Assembly (NCBI GenBank): GCA_035573435.1
Contig: DATMZR010000013.1
Location: 1-64,000 of the forward strand
Direction: 5' to 3'
DNA: 64,000 nt
Origin: Solirubrobacterales bacterium
Lineage (GTDB): Bacteria > Actinomycetota > Thermoleophilia > Solirubrobacterales > 70-9
Shown piece by piece: positions 32,892 through 42,231 of this stretch. A program made the translations under genes and the position numbers. The notes beneath the pieces were generated by a model. It worked only from the letters and a program-made list of their open reading frames with translations, was not told the origin of the DNA and ran no database searches. How positions within the stretch are numbered: the first letter of the stretch is position 1; each line of letters opens with the position of its first letter.

Positions 32892-33048
32892 GGGCGCCTA
32901 GGTCAGGCGCGAATCCTCCCGCTCTCGGGGGCTGCTGGAAGTGGTTTGCGTTCTCGGTTTCAAAGCCTGTAACAGCATCAATTCGTGTCTTCGGGCGGCC
33001 TACGGTCGCCTCCTGGATCGTAGAGATGGGTACCCCGTCTGACAAGCC

Positions 33049-33519
33049 CTAACCCGCTCGTGCGGGCCGGGTTGCCGCCGCGCGGACAGCCTCGTAGGCC
33101 ACCTCGTACTCGTAGCCGCGCCGCGTCAGGTAGCCGAGCGCCCGCCCTCGGTCACCATCGACATCCAGGGGCCGGCCGCGTCGGGCGAGCAGATCGCTAG
33201 CCCTTTGCACCTGGGCATCGTGCGAATCGGCCTCCAACGCCGTCTCGACGTGGGCGGAAGCGACCCCGCGCGAGGCGAGCGACTCGCGGATCCGCTCGGG
33301 GCCCCAACCGCGCAGCTCCCGCTTGTCCTCCGCATAGCGACAGGCGAAACGCTCGTCGTCGAGCTCGCCAATCTCCGTCAGGCGAGCGATCTGGGCTTCG
33401 ATCTCCTCGGAGGCATAGCCGCGCCCTGCCAGCCATGCGACCACCTCAGCGGTCGCTCGCTCCTTGTGCCGCAGCCACGCGAGTGCGGCCTCGAAGGCGT
33501 CTGGTGCCCTCCCGGCCAC
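33049..33519 (-). CDS. recX: Regulatory protein RecX
   Basis: Modulates RecA filaments. 156 residues of three-helix repeats with the RecX signature: ALAWLRHKERATAEVVAWLAGRGY, IGELDDERFACRYAEDK, GWGPERIRESLASRGV and RALGYLTRRGY. It starts 6 bases after the recA stop, the standard recA-recX order, and is surely co-transcribed. Confidence 0.96.
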   Translation of the reverse strand: MAGRAPDAFEAALAWLRHKERATAEVVAWLAGRGYASEEIEAQIARLTEIGELDDERFACRYAEDKRELRGWGPERIRESLASRGVASAHVETALEADSHDAQVQRASDLLARRGRPLDVDGDRGRALGYLTRRGYEYEVAYEAVRAAATRPARAG

Positions 33520-33525
33520 GCCGGG

Positions 33526-34689
33526 CTAGGCTGCCTTGCGCTCAGACTCCTCGGCCTTTGCGGCGCCGTCGGCGATTGGCGTCGCATCGGCGCCCCGCCC
33601 GGATCCCGGCTTGCCACTTGGCCCTTGCAGCTCGATCCCCATGGCGTCTGCCAGCTTCGCCTCGATCTCTCGAGCGGTCTCCGGGTTCTCGGCCAGATAC
33701 TGCTTGGTGTTGTTGCGACCCTGGCCGAGCCGCAACTCGCCATAGGAGAAGAACGAGCCGGACTTCCGCACCAGATCGTGCTCCACCGCCAGGTCGAGCA
33801 GGCAGCCTTCTCTGGAGATCCCGACTCCGTACTCGATGTCGAACTCCGCCAGCCGGAAGGGGGCGGCGACCTTGTTCTTGACCACCTTCACCTTGACCCG
33901 GTTTCCGACCGCCTCGGTGCCCTCCTTGAGGGTTTCGATGCGGCGGATGTCGAGCCGCTGCGAGGAATAGAACTTCAACGCCCGGCCGCCCGGCTGGGTC
34001 TCGGGGCTCCCATAGCTGACGCCGATCTTCTCGCGGATCTGATTGGTGAACACGCACACCGTGTTGGCCCGGCTGAGGTTCCCGGCCAGCTTCCGCAGCG
34101 CCTGCGACATCAGCCGCGCCTGCAGGCCGACCTGGGTCTCCCCCATCTGGCCCTCGAGCTCGACTCGCGGCGTCAGCGCGGCCACCGAGTCGATCGCGAC
34201 CAGGTCCACCGCGCCCGAGCGGACCAGGACATCGACGATCTCGAGCGCCTGCTCGCCGTAGTCGGGTTGAGAGACGAGCAACTCGTCGACGTCGACGCCG
34301 ATCCGCCTTGCGTAGATCGGGTCGATCGCGTGCTCGGTGTCGACGAAGGCGCAGATCCCGCCGAGCGCCTGCGCCTCGGCGATGATGTGGTAGACGAGCG
34401 TCGTCTTGCCGGAGGACTCCGGCCCGAAGATCTCGACGATCCGCCCCCGCGGCACGCCGCCGACGCCGAGCGCGATATCGAGCGAGAGGGCTCCGGTGGA
34501 GATCGCCTCCACCTGGACGGCGCTCTCGTCGCCGAGGCGCATCACCGACCCCTGACCGAACTGGCGCTCGATCTGGGTCACCGCGGCCTGGAGAGCCGCG
34601 TCCTTGGCCTTCGCCTCCTTGTCGCCGGGGCCGTTCCTGGAGCCGCTCGCCGAGCGGGAGGCCGTCTTTTTCTCATCTGCCATCGTCAT
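33526..34689 (-). CDS. recA: Recombinase RecA
   Basis: Strand exchange protein and co-protease of the SOS response. 387 residues from ATG 34689 (ATG 34683 is possible). Walker A is GPESSGKTT, followed by [11 protein letters not shown], the Walker B region [12 protein letters not shown] and the L2 loop region [22 protein letters not shown]. There is no intein. The start overlaps the thpR stop by one base (GTGATGA), with GGAG 8 bases ahead. I found no actinobacterial LexA box near thpR or recA. Confidence 0.98.
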   Translation of the reverse strand: MTMADEKKTASRSASGSRNGPGDKEAKAKDAALQAAVTQIERQFGQGSVMRLGDESAVQVEAISTGALSLDIALGVGGVPRGRIVEIFGPESSGKTTLVYHIIAEAQALGGICAFVDTEHAIDPIYARRIGVDVDELLVSQPDYGEQALEIVDVLVRSGAVDLVAIDSVAALTPRVELEGQMGETQVGLQARLMSQALRKLAGNLSRANTVCVFTNQIREKIGVSYGSPETQPGGRALKFYSSQRLDIRRIETLKEGTEAVGNRVKVKVVKNKVAAPFRLAEFDIEYGVGISREGCLLDLAVEHDLVRKSGSFFSYGELRLGQGRNNTKQYLAENPETAREIEAKLADAMGIELQGPSGKPGSGRGADATPIADGAAKAEESERKAA

Positions 34690-35321
34690 CACCTTTTCTC
34701 CGCCTCGCCAGGCGGCAAGTCGAGTTCGGCCAGGGCCGCGTACTCCGCGCCGCTGGGCCGCAGGCGCGAACGGTAGAGCGTCATTCGGACAGCACTAAAG
34801 GGCTCCAGGAGCTCTGCTGGCAGCGGGCCGGGGGGTGCCTCGACGCGCATCGGACGCCCCCTCCGATGCCCACGCCGATCCGAGTCGGAGCGCTTGGACG
34901 GCTTGATCCGGGCTACGGTCACGTGGGGCCAGAACGCCCGTTCTTCGGGGCGGTAGAAACCCCTCGCCTCGAGTCGGTCGGAAAGCTCCGCTTGGAGCAC
35001 CTCTGCCCCCTCGCTCTCGGTATCGACCGCGAACAGGCGGGGGCGGTTTGGAGGCACCGCCACCGGCTCCTCCTTGAATCGCGCCGGCACGGGCCGCGCG
35101 CCGGCGGAGCGCATGGCCTCGGCGATCGGCTCGATGTCGCGCTCGGCCTGGTAGGCCAGAAAGCAGAGGGTCACGTGCAGCGCCTCGGCGGCGACGGGCC
35201 GCAGAGCCGGGTCGGTGAGCGCTTCGTGCTGCCAGGCGACCAGCCCCTCGCGCACCCGCTCCGGCAGGTCGACCGCAACGAACAGGCGCGCCCGCGGGCT
35301 CTTCAGCCGCTCCTTGGCCAT
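34689..35321 (-). CDS. thpR: RNA 2',3'-cyclic phosphodiesterase ThpR
   Basis: 2H phosphoesterase that opens 2',3'-cyclic phosphate on RNA to 2'-phosphate. 210 residues from ATG 35321. The two HxT motifs are intact: LHVTLCFL (about residue 48) and [10 protein letters not shown] (about 130). Between the second motif and the C-terminus is a basic insertion ([13 protein letters not shown]). It heads the thpR-recA-recX operon, coupling a putative RNA-end enzyme with recombination genes. Confidence 0.93.
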   Translation of the reverse strand: MAKERLKSPRARLFVAVDLPERVREGLVAWQHEALTDPALRPVAAEALHVTLCFLAYQAERDIEPIAEAMRSAGARPVPARFKEEPVAVPPNRPRLFAVDTESEGAEVLQAELSDRLEARGFYRPEERAFWPHVTVARIKPSKRSDSDRRGHRRGRPMRVEAPPGPLPAELLEPFSAVRMTLYRSRLRPSGAEYAALAELDLPPGEAEKR

Positions 35322-35373
35322 CACAACCCCAACCTATGCGCTGGACGATCGCTCAAAGCCCGTGATTCGCAAA

Positions 35374-35379
35374 TAGATT
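35374..35379 (+). promoter_or_regulatory. Probable -10 hexamer (TAGATT) for the hydrolase at 35388
   Basis: TAGATT, 8 bases before ATG 35388, no Shine-Dalgarno sequence. Third occurrence of TAGATT directly ahead of a start codon in the window. Confidence 0.45.
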
Positions 35380-35387
35380 GCAGCGCG

Positions 35388-36263
35388 ATGAGCGCCGAAT
35401 TCCCTCGGGTGGAGGGTGTCGAGCACCGGTTCGTTGACCTGAACGGTCTGCGAGTTCACCTTGCCGAGGCGGGGCCCACCGACTCCGCGAAGCCCCCGAT
35501 CCTGCTGCTTCACGGCTGGCCCCAGCACTGGTACATGTGGCGTCGGGTGATCGGCGCCCTGCGAGACGAGCGCCGACTGCTCGCCCCGGACCTGCGTGGC
35601 TTCGGCTGGAGCGAGGCGCCGGAGCACGGCTACGACGGCGAGACCTTCGCTGCCGACCAGGTCGCTCTGCTGGACGCGCTGGGCATCGAGCGTGCATTCG
35701 TCGCCGGCCACGACTGGGGCGGCTGGACGACGATGCTGCTCGGCCTCCTCCACCCGGATCGGGTCGAGCGCCTGGTCGTGTTGAACGCCCCGCATGTGTG
35801 GCCACAGATCACCCCGAAGCTCGTCGCCGAGGGCTGGCGTGGCTGGTACACCTGGCTGTTGGCAGCGCCGGGTCTCGGCCCCCGCCTTTCACACGAGGGC
35901 TGGGTCGCGCGAACGATCCTCAGCCGCGGCAACGTCGGCGACCCGTTCGCGGCGGAGGAGATAGAGGCGTACGTGGACAGCTTCCGCGAGCGCTCCCGCG
36001 CCCTCGCCGTCAGCCGGCTTTATCGCTACTACCAGCGCGTCTTTCGAGAGGTCCTGGCCGGGAAGTGGCGCGATCACCGGCTCACCGTGCCGACCAGGAT
36101 CGTGTTCGGCGAGCGCGACCGATACGTGTCACCGAAGCTGCTCGCCGGCCACGAGGGCCATGCCGACGACCTCGAGGTGGAGGTGGTGCCCGACTCCGGC
36201 CACTTCATCGTCAATGAGCGGCCGCAGCTGGTGGTCGACCGGCTGCGCTCGTTCTTCGGCTAG
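35388..36263 (+). CDS. Alpha/beta hydrolase, epoxide hydrolase/dehalogenase type
   Basis: 291 residues. The oxyanion motif LLHGWPQHWYMWR, DLRGFGWSE and nucleophile elbow AGHDWGGW give an aspartate nucleophile, as in soluble epoxide hydrolases and haloalkane dehalogenases. The C-terminal histidine is in PDSGHFIVNERP, and the acid is probably in FGERDRYVS. The substrate is unknown. The gene is convergent with a second epoxide hydrolase gene of a different subfamily. The 98 bases between their stops hold no clear feature. Confidence 0.88.
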   Translation: MSAEFPRVEGVEHRFVDLNGLRVHLAEAGPTDSAKPPILLLHGWPQHWYMWRRVIGALRDERRLLAPDLRGFGWSEAPEHGYDGETFAADQVALLDALGIERAFVAGHDWGGWTTMLLGLLHPDRVERLVVLNAPHVWPQITPKLVAEGWRGWYTWLLAAPGLGPRLSHEGWVARTILSRGNVGDPFAAEEIEAYVDSFRERSRALAVSRLYRYYQRVFREVLAGKWRDHRLTVPTRIVFGERDRYVSPKLLAGHEGHADDLEVEVVPDSGHFIVNERPQLVVDRLRSFFG

Positions 36264-36361
36264 CCCGCGCTCGGCGCTCAGGCGGGGATCAGATCGTTCG
36301 GGTTGATCACGAACTTCTTGGCGGCCCCGCCCTACGGGGAGCGTGATGGTCGGCGAACCAT

Positions 36362-37480
36362 TCAGCCTTCCACGCCGGCCAGGAACGCGATCAGGTCGTC
36401 GGCCAGGAGCTTGGGCTCTTCGAAGGCGGCGAAGTGGCCGCCGCGCGGCATCTCGGTCCAGCGCCGCAGGTCGGCGAAGATCCGCTCCGCCCACTCTCGC
36501 GGCGGCCTGACGATCTCGGCGGGAAAGTCGGCGGCCGCGGCCGCGACCTCGATCCGCTCACCGGGGTCGAGCCGCCACCGATCGCGGCGCTCCCCGAGGT
36601 AGAGCCGCATCGAGGAGGTGATCGTCCCGGTCGCCCAGTACATGGTCAGGAAACTGCACAACTGGTCCTTCGAGAACCGCCGTTCCACCTCGCCGTCGCA
36701 ATCGCTCCAGCGCCGGTACTTCTCCACCAGCCAGGCGGCCAGACCTGCGGGCGAGTCGTTGAAGGCAACGCCCACGGCATCGGGCGCCGCGGAGTGCAGG
36801 AACAGGTGGAAGCCCTCGCGGTTCCGCCAGCGCGTGCCGATCTCCACGTAGGCCTGCTCGGCTTCGCTGATGGGCAGCTCGGTGAGGTCGCGCGGGACCG
36901 GGAGCACCGAAACGGCGTTGACGTGCACCGCGGCCACGGTCGCCGGCGAGTCGAGAGCCATCCGCGCCGCGATGTTCGCCCCCCAGTCGCCGCCCTGGAC
37001 GGCATAGCGCTCATACCCCAGGCCGTCCTCCATCAGCGCCCGCAACCGCTTCGCGACCGCGGTCGCGCTGAGCGCGCTGTCCGGGTCCTCGGACCACCCA
37101 TACCCCGGCAGGGAAGGGACGACCACGTCGTGGCCCGCCTCCACCAGTAGCCCGATCAGGGCCAGGAACTCGATCGGTCCACCCGGCCAGCCATGGATCA
37201 GCATCACGGGCAGGCCGTCCTGCCCGCTTCGCTCCCTCATCAGGTGCAGGCCGTTCCAGCGCAGATTCTCGAAGCTGTTCAGCCGCGACTCGAACGCGCG
37301 CCAGTCGTACCGGTCGGCCCAGTATTCGCACAGCTCCCGCAGGTAGGCTATGTCAACGCCGAGTTGCCAGCCCTCCTCGGCGGGCTGCTGCGGCCAGCGC
37401 GTCCGCTGCAGTCGTGCGCCCAGGTCATCGAGGACCTGGTCGGCCACGTGAATTTCGAACGGCTCAGGAGAATCGGGCAC
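36362..37480 (-). CDS. Epoxide hydrolase with EHN domain (microsomal type)
   Basis: 372 residues. The N-terminal EHN region (about residues 1-90) contains TRWPQQPAEEGWQLGVDIAYL and DWRAFESRLNSF. The catalytic domain has LIHGWPGGPIEFL, PSLPGYGWSE, nucleophile QGGDWGANIAARM (Asp) and PRGGHFAAFEEP (His). Such enzymes hydrolyse epoxides to diols. GTG 37480 shares one base with the cinA stop (TAGTG), so translation is coupled to a DNA-damage/nucleotide-repair gene, an odd partner. Confidence 0.92.
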   Translation of the reverse strand: MPDSPEPFEIHVADQVLDDLGARLQRTRWPQQPAEEGWQLGVDIAYLRELCEYWADRYDWRAFESRLNSFENLRWNGLHLMRERSGQDGLPVMLIHGWPGGPIEFLALIGLLVEAGHDVVVPSLPGYGWSEDPDSALSATAVAKRLRALMEDGLGYERYAVQGGDWGANIAARMALDSPATVAAVHVNAVSVLPVPRDLTELPISEAEQAYVEIGTRWRNREGFHLFLHSAAPDAVGVAFNDSPAGLAAWLVEKYRRWSDCDGEVERRFSKDQLCSFLTMYWATGTITSSMRLYLGERRDRWRLDPGERIEVAAAAADFPAEIVRPPREWAERIFADLRRWTEMPRGGHFAAFEEPKLLADDLIAFLAGVEG

Positions 37481-38769
37481 TACAGCGGTGGCTCCCCTCC
37501 ACCGAGCAGGATTCGCAGCATGTGAAGCCCGACCAGCGCGGAGCGCTCGCGGATGTCCTGGCGGCCCCCGGGAATCACCGGGTCGCGGGCGAGGGTCCGT
37601 CCGTCATCGAGCTTGGCACAGAAACAGACGTAACCGACCGGCTTCTCCGCCGTGCCGCCGTCGGGGCCCGCGATCCCGGTGACCGAGACGGCGACGTCGG
37701 CATGGAAGCGCTCCAGAGCTCCGTCGGCCATCGCCTCGGCGACCTTCGGCGAGACGGCGCCATGACGCTCGATCAGCGCCGGGTCAACGCCGAGCAGGTC
37801 GGACTTCGCCTGGTTCGAGTAGGCGACGACGCTGCCGGCGACGTAATCGGAGGCCCCCGGGATCGCCGTCAGGCGGGCCGCGAGCAGGCCGCCGCTGCAC
37901 GACTCGGCCAGGCCCACTCGCCGGCCGCGCAAGAGCCCCGCCACCAGCTCGTCGATCGTGGTGCCGTCGTCCGAGAACAGGTAGCGGCCGTGACGCTCTT
38001 CGACCGCCGCGCGCACCGCCGCCGCCGCGGCGTCCGCGCCTTCGCGATGACGGACGTCGATCTCCAGTTCGCCTCCCCGCAGGCAGGTCGTGACCTCGAG
38101 CGCCGACAGGTCGGTGTCGCGCTCGACCTCGCGCAAGGTCTTGGCGATCTCCGATTCGGGGATTCCGATCAGGCGCAGCGTGTAGCCCTGAAATGGGCTC
38201 GCACGCCCGAGCACCGCGCGCGCGAGCTCCGAATCGAGCGCCGCCGGCCACATCGCCTGCAGTTCGCGCGGCGGTCCGGGCAGGACGATCACGGTCGGCC
38301 CGTCTGTGGGCACGACCAGGCCGGGAGCGGTTCCGGCGGGGTCGATGGCGGTCGCGCCTTGCGGCACCATCGCCTGCTTTCTGTTTGCCTCGCGAAGCGC
38401 GTCGGTATCGAAGCGCAGCCGCCGGGCAAACCGGGCCAGTATGCGACCGATCTTGGCCTCCATCCCCTCGTCGAGGACCAGCTCGCGCCCGGCGAATCTG
38501 GCGATCACCTCGGCCGTGAGATCGTCGGCGGTCGGGCCAAGCCCACCGCTGGTGACGATCAGCTCAGCACCCTGAGCGGCGAGGAAACGCAGCGCCGCCT
38601 CGAGGTCGCCGGCACGGTCCCCGACGCACAGGATGTGGGTCACGTCCACGCCCAGCTCGCCGAGTCGCTCCGAGATCCACGGGCCGTTGCGGTCCGTGAC
38701 CCGACCGGTCAGGACCTCGGTGCCCGTGACCACAATTCCGGCTCGAACCGCGTCGCCGCTCACGGCCAT
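37480..38769 (-). CDS. cinA: CinA-like protein (nicotinamide-nucleotide amidase / ADP-ribose pyrophosphatase)
   Basis: 429 residues with both CinA domains. The N-terminal COG1058 domain shows GIVVTGTEVLTGRVTDRNGPWI and VTSGGLGPTADDLTAEVIA. The C-terminal PncC domain has GLAESCSGGLLAARLTAIPGAS with the catalytic serine and SVTGIAGPDGGTAEKPVG. PncC deamidates nicotinamide mononucleotide for NAD salvage. In many Gram-positives cinA precedes recA; here the recA operon lies about 2 kb downstream behind epoxide hydrolase genes. Confidence 0.95.
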   Translation of the reverse strand: MAVSGDAVRAGIVVTGTEVLTGRVTDRNGPWISERLGELGVDVTHILCVGDRAGDLEAALRFLAAQGAELIVTSGGLGPTADDLTAEVIARFAGRELVLDEGMEAKIGRILARFARRLRFDTDALREANRKQAMVPQGATAIDPAGTAPGLVVPTDGPTVIVLPGPPRELQAMWPAALDSELARAVLGRASPFQGYTLRLIGIPESEIAKTLREVERDTDLSALEVTTCLRGGELEIDVRHREGADAAAAAVRAAVEERHGRYLFSDDGTTIDELVAGLLRGRRVGLAESCSGGLLAARLTAIPGASDYVAGSVVAYSNQAKSDLLGVDPALIERHGAVSPKVAEAMADGALERFHADVAVSVTGIAGPDGGTAEKPVGYVCFCAKLDDGRTLARDPVIPGGRQDIRERSALVGLHMLRILLGGGEPPL

Positions 38770-38773
38770 GCGG

Positions 38774-39571
38774 TCAGGGGCACCTCGGGCCCTTGTAGTT
38801 GATCTCTTGCACGTCCTCGTGGCTGATCTCGTAGCTCGCCGGCCCGCGCGAGCGCAGGGAGCGTGGCTGGCCGTCGAGGATCAGGGTGAGCGCTCCCCCG
38901 CTCGTGAGGTCGAGACGGTAGTGGTCGGCCGGCGGCTGGAAGGGCCCCTCCTTGCTGTCCGAGATCAGCGTCTGGCTGTCGATCAGCGCCCGCCCGTCGC
39001 CGGTCACGAGGCAGACCTCCATGGCGTCGCGCGTGATCAGCGCCACTGTCACCGGTTTTGCGGGTGAGCCGCCCTGGTTCGTGTCGCCCTTACTTGCGTG
39101 GCCGGCATGCTCGTGCTTGCCCTTGTGGCGATGCTTCCCTTGATCCTCGGACCCGGTCAATCCCAGGATCAGCAGCAGGGCCACCACAGCCGCGGCCACC
39201 ATGACGAGCGCGAACGCCCACACCGGCCACCCGCGCCGCGGCTCCTCGCCCGGTCGACGGCGTCGCTCCAGCACAGGCTCGCTGAACGAATAGGCGCGGT
39301 CTGCGTTCTGCGCCGCCTCGACGGTCCGCCGGTACTCGTCCACCAGGGCGTCCCCGTCGAGGCCGAGGAACTGGGCGTAGGTCCGCAGGAACCCCTTGGC
39401 ATAGGCGGGCGCGGGGAGCACCTCCCACTCTTCGTTCTCGAGCGCCCGGAGGTACTTGATCCTGATCTTGGTGCGCTCCTCGACCGTGCGAATGTCGAGC
39501 TTGCGGCGAGTGCGGGTCCGTTTCAGGACCTCGCCGATCGGCAGCCCGTCAGCTTCGTCCCTGGTGGCCAT
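38774..39571 (-). CDS. RodZ-like helix-turn-helix membrane protein
   Basis: 265 residues. An N-terminal XRE-type domain (IGEVLKRTRTRRKLDIRTVEERTKIRIKYLRALENEEW) lacks an obvious DNA-recognition role, as in RodZ. One membrane helix (VWAFALVMVAAAVVALLLIL) is followed by a His/Lys-rich linker (GKHRHKGKHEHAGH) and a DUF4115-like outside domain ending SYEISHEDVQEINYKG. RodZ couples the MreB cytoskeleton to wall growth. It lies between cinA and ftsK. Confidence 0.88.
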   Translation of the reverse strand: MATRDEADGLPIGEVLKRTRTRRKLDIRTVEERTKIRIKYLRALENEEWEVLPAPAYAKGFLRTYAQFLGLDGDALVDEYRRTVEAAQNADRAYSFSEPVLERRRRPGEEPRRGWPVWAFALVMVAAAVVALLLILGLTGSEDQGKHRHKGKHEHAGHASKGDTNQGGSPAKPVTVALITRDAMEVCLVTGDGRALIDSQTLISDSKEGPFQPPADHYRLDLTSGGALTLILDGQPRSLRSRGPASYEISHEDVQEINYKGPRCP

Positions 39572-39615
39572 CACGAGGGCTATTCTCGCCGCCCCCGCAG
39601 CGCCGCGCCGTCCGG

Positions 39616-42126
39616 TCAGCCCTTGAGCGCCTCGAGCTCGGCCCCGGTGTCGGGCTCGCGATCCTCCTTGAGGCCATCGGGGGAGCGGTCGCCGCCTTCC
39701 TCCGAAGCATGCTCGAGGATGCGCCCGAGCTCCGCCTCCGACGCCAGGACCTGCCGGGGCTTCGAGCCCTCGTACCCCGAGATGATCCCTCGCCGTTCGA
39801 GCATGTCGATCAGGCGGCCGGCACGCGTGTAGCCGACCCGAAGCCGACGCTGGATCATCGACACGGACGCGGTCTGACTCTGGACGACGATCCGCGCGGC
39901 CTCCTCGAGCAGATCATCGTGATCCGGCGACAGCTCGTCGTCTCGGGAATCGCCGCTGCCCTCGCGGACCTCCAGCAGCGCCTCGTCGAACTCCGGCTCC
40001 CCTTGGCGCGCCCAGTGAGAGACCAGCTTGGCGATCTCGGATTCGGCGACGAATGCGCCCTGGAGGCGTTGGAGCCTCGACGTCCCGACCGGTCGGAAGA
40101 GCATGTCCCCCTGTCCGAGAAGGGTCTCGGCGCCTCCCTGGTCGAGGATCACGCGCGAGTCGACCTGTGAGGCAACGGAGAAGGCGATGCGCGCCGGGAT
40201 GTTCACCTTGATCGTCCCGGTGATCACGTCGGTCGACGGGCGCTGAGTTGCCAGTACCAGGTGGATGCCTACGGCGCGCGACTTCTGGGCCAGACGAATG
40301 ATGGAGTCTTCGACGTCGGCGGGCGCGACCATCATCAGGTCGGCCAACTCGTCGATCACGCAGAGGATGTACGGCAGCGGCGCCTCGCCGGCCCGGCGAC
40401 GGGCCTGGTTGAGCTCGTTCAGGTTACGCGCCTTGGCGTCGCTCATGACGCCGTAGCGACTCTCCATCTCACCGATCAGGTTGGCGAGCACGTTGGCAGC
40501 CAGTCGCGGATTGGTGACGACCGGGGTGAGCAGGTGTGGCAGGCGCTCGTAGTGGTTCAGCTCGACGCGCTTCGGGTCGACGAGCACCAGGCGAACCTCG
40601 TTCGGAGAGGCATGCAGCAGCACCGAGCACAGCATCGCGTTGATGCACCCCGACTTGCCCGACCCGGTGGTGCCGGCCACGAGCGCATGAGGCATCGGGG
40701 CCAGGTCCGCCGAGACGGACTGCCCGGAGACGTCCTTGCCGAGCCAGACGGCCAGCGGCGAGGAGCCCTTCGGACGCCCGTCGTAGATGTCGCCGAGCCG
40801 GACCAGGCGTCGCTTCTGGTTGGGCACCTCCACGCCAACCGCCTTCTTGCCCGGGATGGGCGCCAGGATCCGGATTTCGGTGGAGGCGAGGGCATACGCC
40901 AGGTCGTCGCGGAGCCTGGCCACCTTGGAGACCTTGGTGCCCGGGGCAAGCTGCAGCTCGTAACGGCTCACGTGCGGCCCGCTGACCACCCCCAGCAGCT
41001 TGGCCTCGACGCCGAAGTGCCGGAGCGCGTCCAAGAGCGCCTTCGCAACTGTCTCGCGATCCCGGATATCGGGGCCCGGATCCCCCTTGCCGCGCTGGAG
41101 CACGCCGGCGGCGGGAACCGCGTAGTCGATCTCGTCCGACTCGGTGACCGCGCTTCGCTGGTTTCCCATCGGGGTGCGTTCGTCGCTCGTCGCGGAGGCG
41201 GCGGCTTCACGAGGCGCCTCCACCTGCGGGAGCTCGCCCGTCTCGTCAGGCTCGAGCTCTGCCTCTTCCTCTTCCCACTCGGGCAGTTCGTGACCGGGAG
41301 CTGCCGCGGCTTCGATTCCCTCCGTCTGGTGATCGCCCGCGAGCGTCTCGGCGGCGAGCGGCTCGGTCGGACCGGCTCGGGTGATCGCGACCTCTTCGCC
41401 CGGCGCATCGAAGCCCTCCAAGCCCCGTCGAGGCGAGCGGACGGTCTTTGCCAGGTCGCGCGTTCCGGCGCCTGCGCTCCGCGCGACCCGGCCGGCCCCT
41501 GACAGAAGGCTCGCGACGGTGGTTCCGGTGAGCAGCAGCAGGCCGCTAACGAACATCAGGACGGCCAGGACCTGTGCACCGAGGCGCTGGAAGAGCGTCG
41601 TGGCGGCCCAGTACAGGGCTTCGCCGGCGGCCCCTCCGTGAACGGCGAAGAATCGCTGCTCGAAGTAGCCGTGGCGCGCCGGGTGGCCGGGCCCCAGGCC
41701 GACGGTCTGAGCCGCGAAGGCCAAGAGCAGCGAGGCGAGCACTAGCACCGCCCCTGCGTTCAGGGCCCCGGGGGCGGCTATGAACGGGCGCATCACCAGG
41801 GCCATGCCCCAACCCGCGAGCGCCAGCGGCACCACATAGGCGATGCGGCCGGCGGCGTTCTCCAGCGCCCGCTGGAGCCATTCCCCAACCGGTCCTCCGT
41901 CCCAGCCTGCATAGAGGACACAGCCCAGATAGACACCGGCGGCCACCAGGCACAGCCCGACCACATCGAGGTGGCGCTGCTCCAGCCCGGCGATCAGCGA
42001 GCGGGCATCTCCAAGCGCGGCGCGCGGCCGGCGTCGCGACCGTGACCGGTTTCGGGGCTGCGGACGCTGCCGGCCGGCGCCCCGGCGTGGCTTGCGGCGC
42101 TGTTTACGTGTCCAAGGAAGCGTCAC
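39616..42126 (-). CDS. ftsK: DNA translocase FtsK/SpoIIIE
   Basis: 836 residues from GTG 42126 (GGTGG 7 bases upstream); the frame stays open far beyond but that part is a shadow of the response regulator. After a very basic N-terminus there are four to five membrane helices (residues 60-200), an acidic linker, then the motor: VAKLRDDLAYAL and the P-loop VAGTTGSGKSGCINAML, Walker B CVIDELADLMM, LATQRPSTDVITG. The C-terminal gamma winged helix (SVSMIQRRLRVGYTRAGRLIDMLE) reads chromosome polarity sequences. It moves chromosomes through closing septa. Confidence 0.96.
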   Translation of the reverse strand: MTLPWTRKQRRKPRRGAGRQRPQPRNRSRSRRRPRAALGDARSLIAGLEQRHLDVVGLCLVAAGVYLGCVLYAGWDGGPVGEWLQRALENAAGRIAYVVPLALAGWGMALVMRPFIAAPGALNAGAVLVLASLLLAFAAQTVGLGPGHPARHGYFEQRFFAVHGGAAGEALYWAATTLFQRLGAQVLAVLMFVSGLLLLTGTTVASLLSGAGRVARSAGAGTRDLAKTVRSPRRGLEGFDAPGEEVAITRAGPTEPLAAETLAGDHQTEGIEAAAAPGHELPEWEEEEAELEPDETGELPQVEAPREAAASATSDERTPMGNQRSAVTESDEIDYAVPAAGVLQRGKGDPGPDIRDRETVAKALLDALRHFGVEAKLLGVVSGPHVSRYELQLAPGTKVSKVARLRDDLAYALASTEIRILAPIPGKKAVGVEVPNQKRRLVRLGDIYDGRPKGSSPLAVWLGKDVSGQSVSADLAPMPHALVAGTTGSGKSGCINAMLCSVLLHASPNEVRLVLVDPKRVELNHYERLPHLLTPVVTNPRLAANVLANLIGEMESRYGVMSDAKARNLNELNQARRRAGEAPLPYILCVIDELADLMMVAPADVEDSIIRLAQKSRAVGIHLVLATQRPSTDVITGTIKVNIPARIAFSVASQVDSRVILDQGGAETLLGQGDMLFRPVGTSRLQRLQGAFVAESEIAKLVSHWARQGEPEFDEALLEVREGSGDSRDDELSPDHDDLLEEAARIVVQSQTASVSMIQRRLRVGYTRAGRLIDMLERRGIISGYEGSKPRQVLASEAELGRILEHASEEGGDRSPDGLKEDREPDTGAELEALKG

Positions 42127-42218
42127 GGTAAATCCACCAGTGCGGTTCGACGTGGCTGCATCGACCCCTGCGGAATAAACAGCCGCTAAAGATCCACTTA
42201 ATTTGGCGCTTCCAGGGC

Positions 42219-42224
42219 TAACCT
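42219..42224 (+). promoter_or_regulatory. Possible -10 hexamer (TAACCT) for the two-component system
   Basis: TAACCT, 7 bases before ATG 42232. It lies in the A/T-richer gap divergent from ftsK. A leaderless start is possible. Confidence 0.35.
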
Positions 42225-42231
42225 GTTCGTG

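Noticed and set aside
33205-34776. A 523-codon plus-strand frame opposite recA/recX
   Set aside because: Antisense to unmistakable RecA; no domain in the predicted product.
36278-36331. A short minus-strand tail, 17 codons including KKFVINPNDLIPA, between the two epoxide hydrolase genes
   Set aside because: It looks like the end of a lost gene, but it is too short to assign and has a stop directly upstream.
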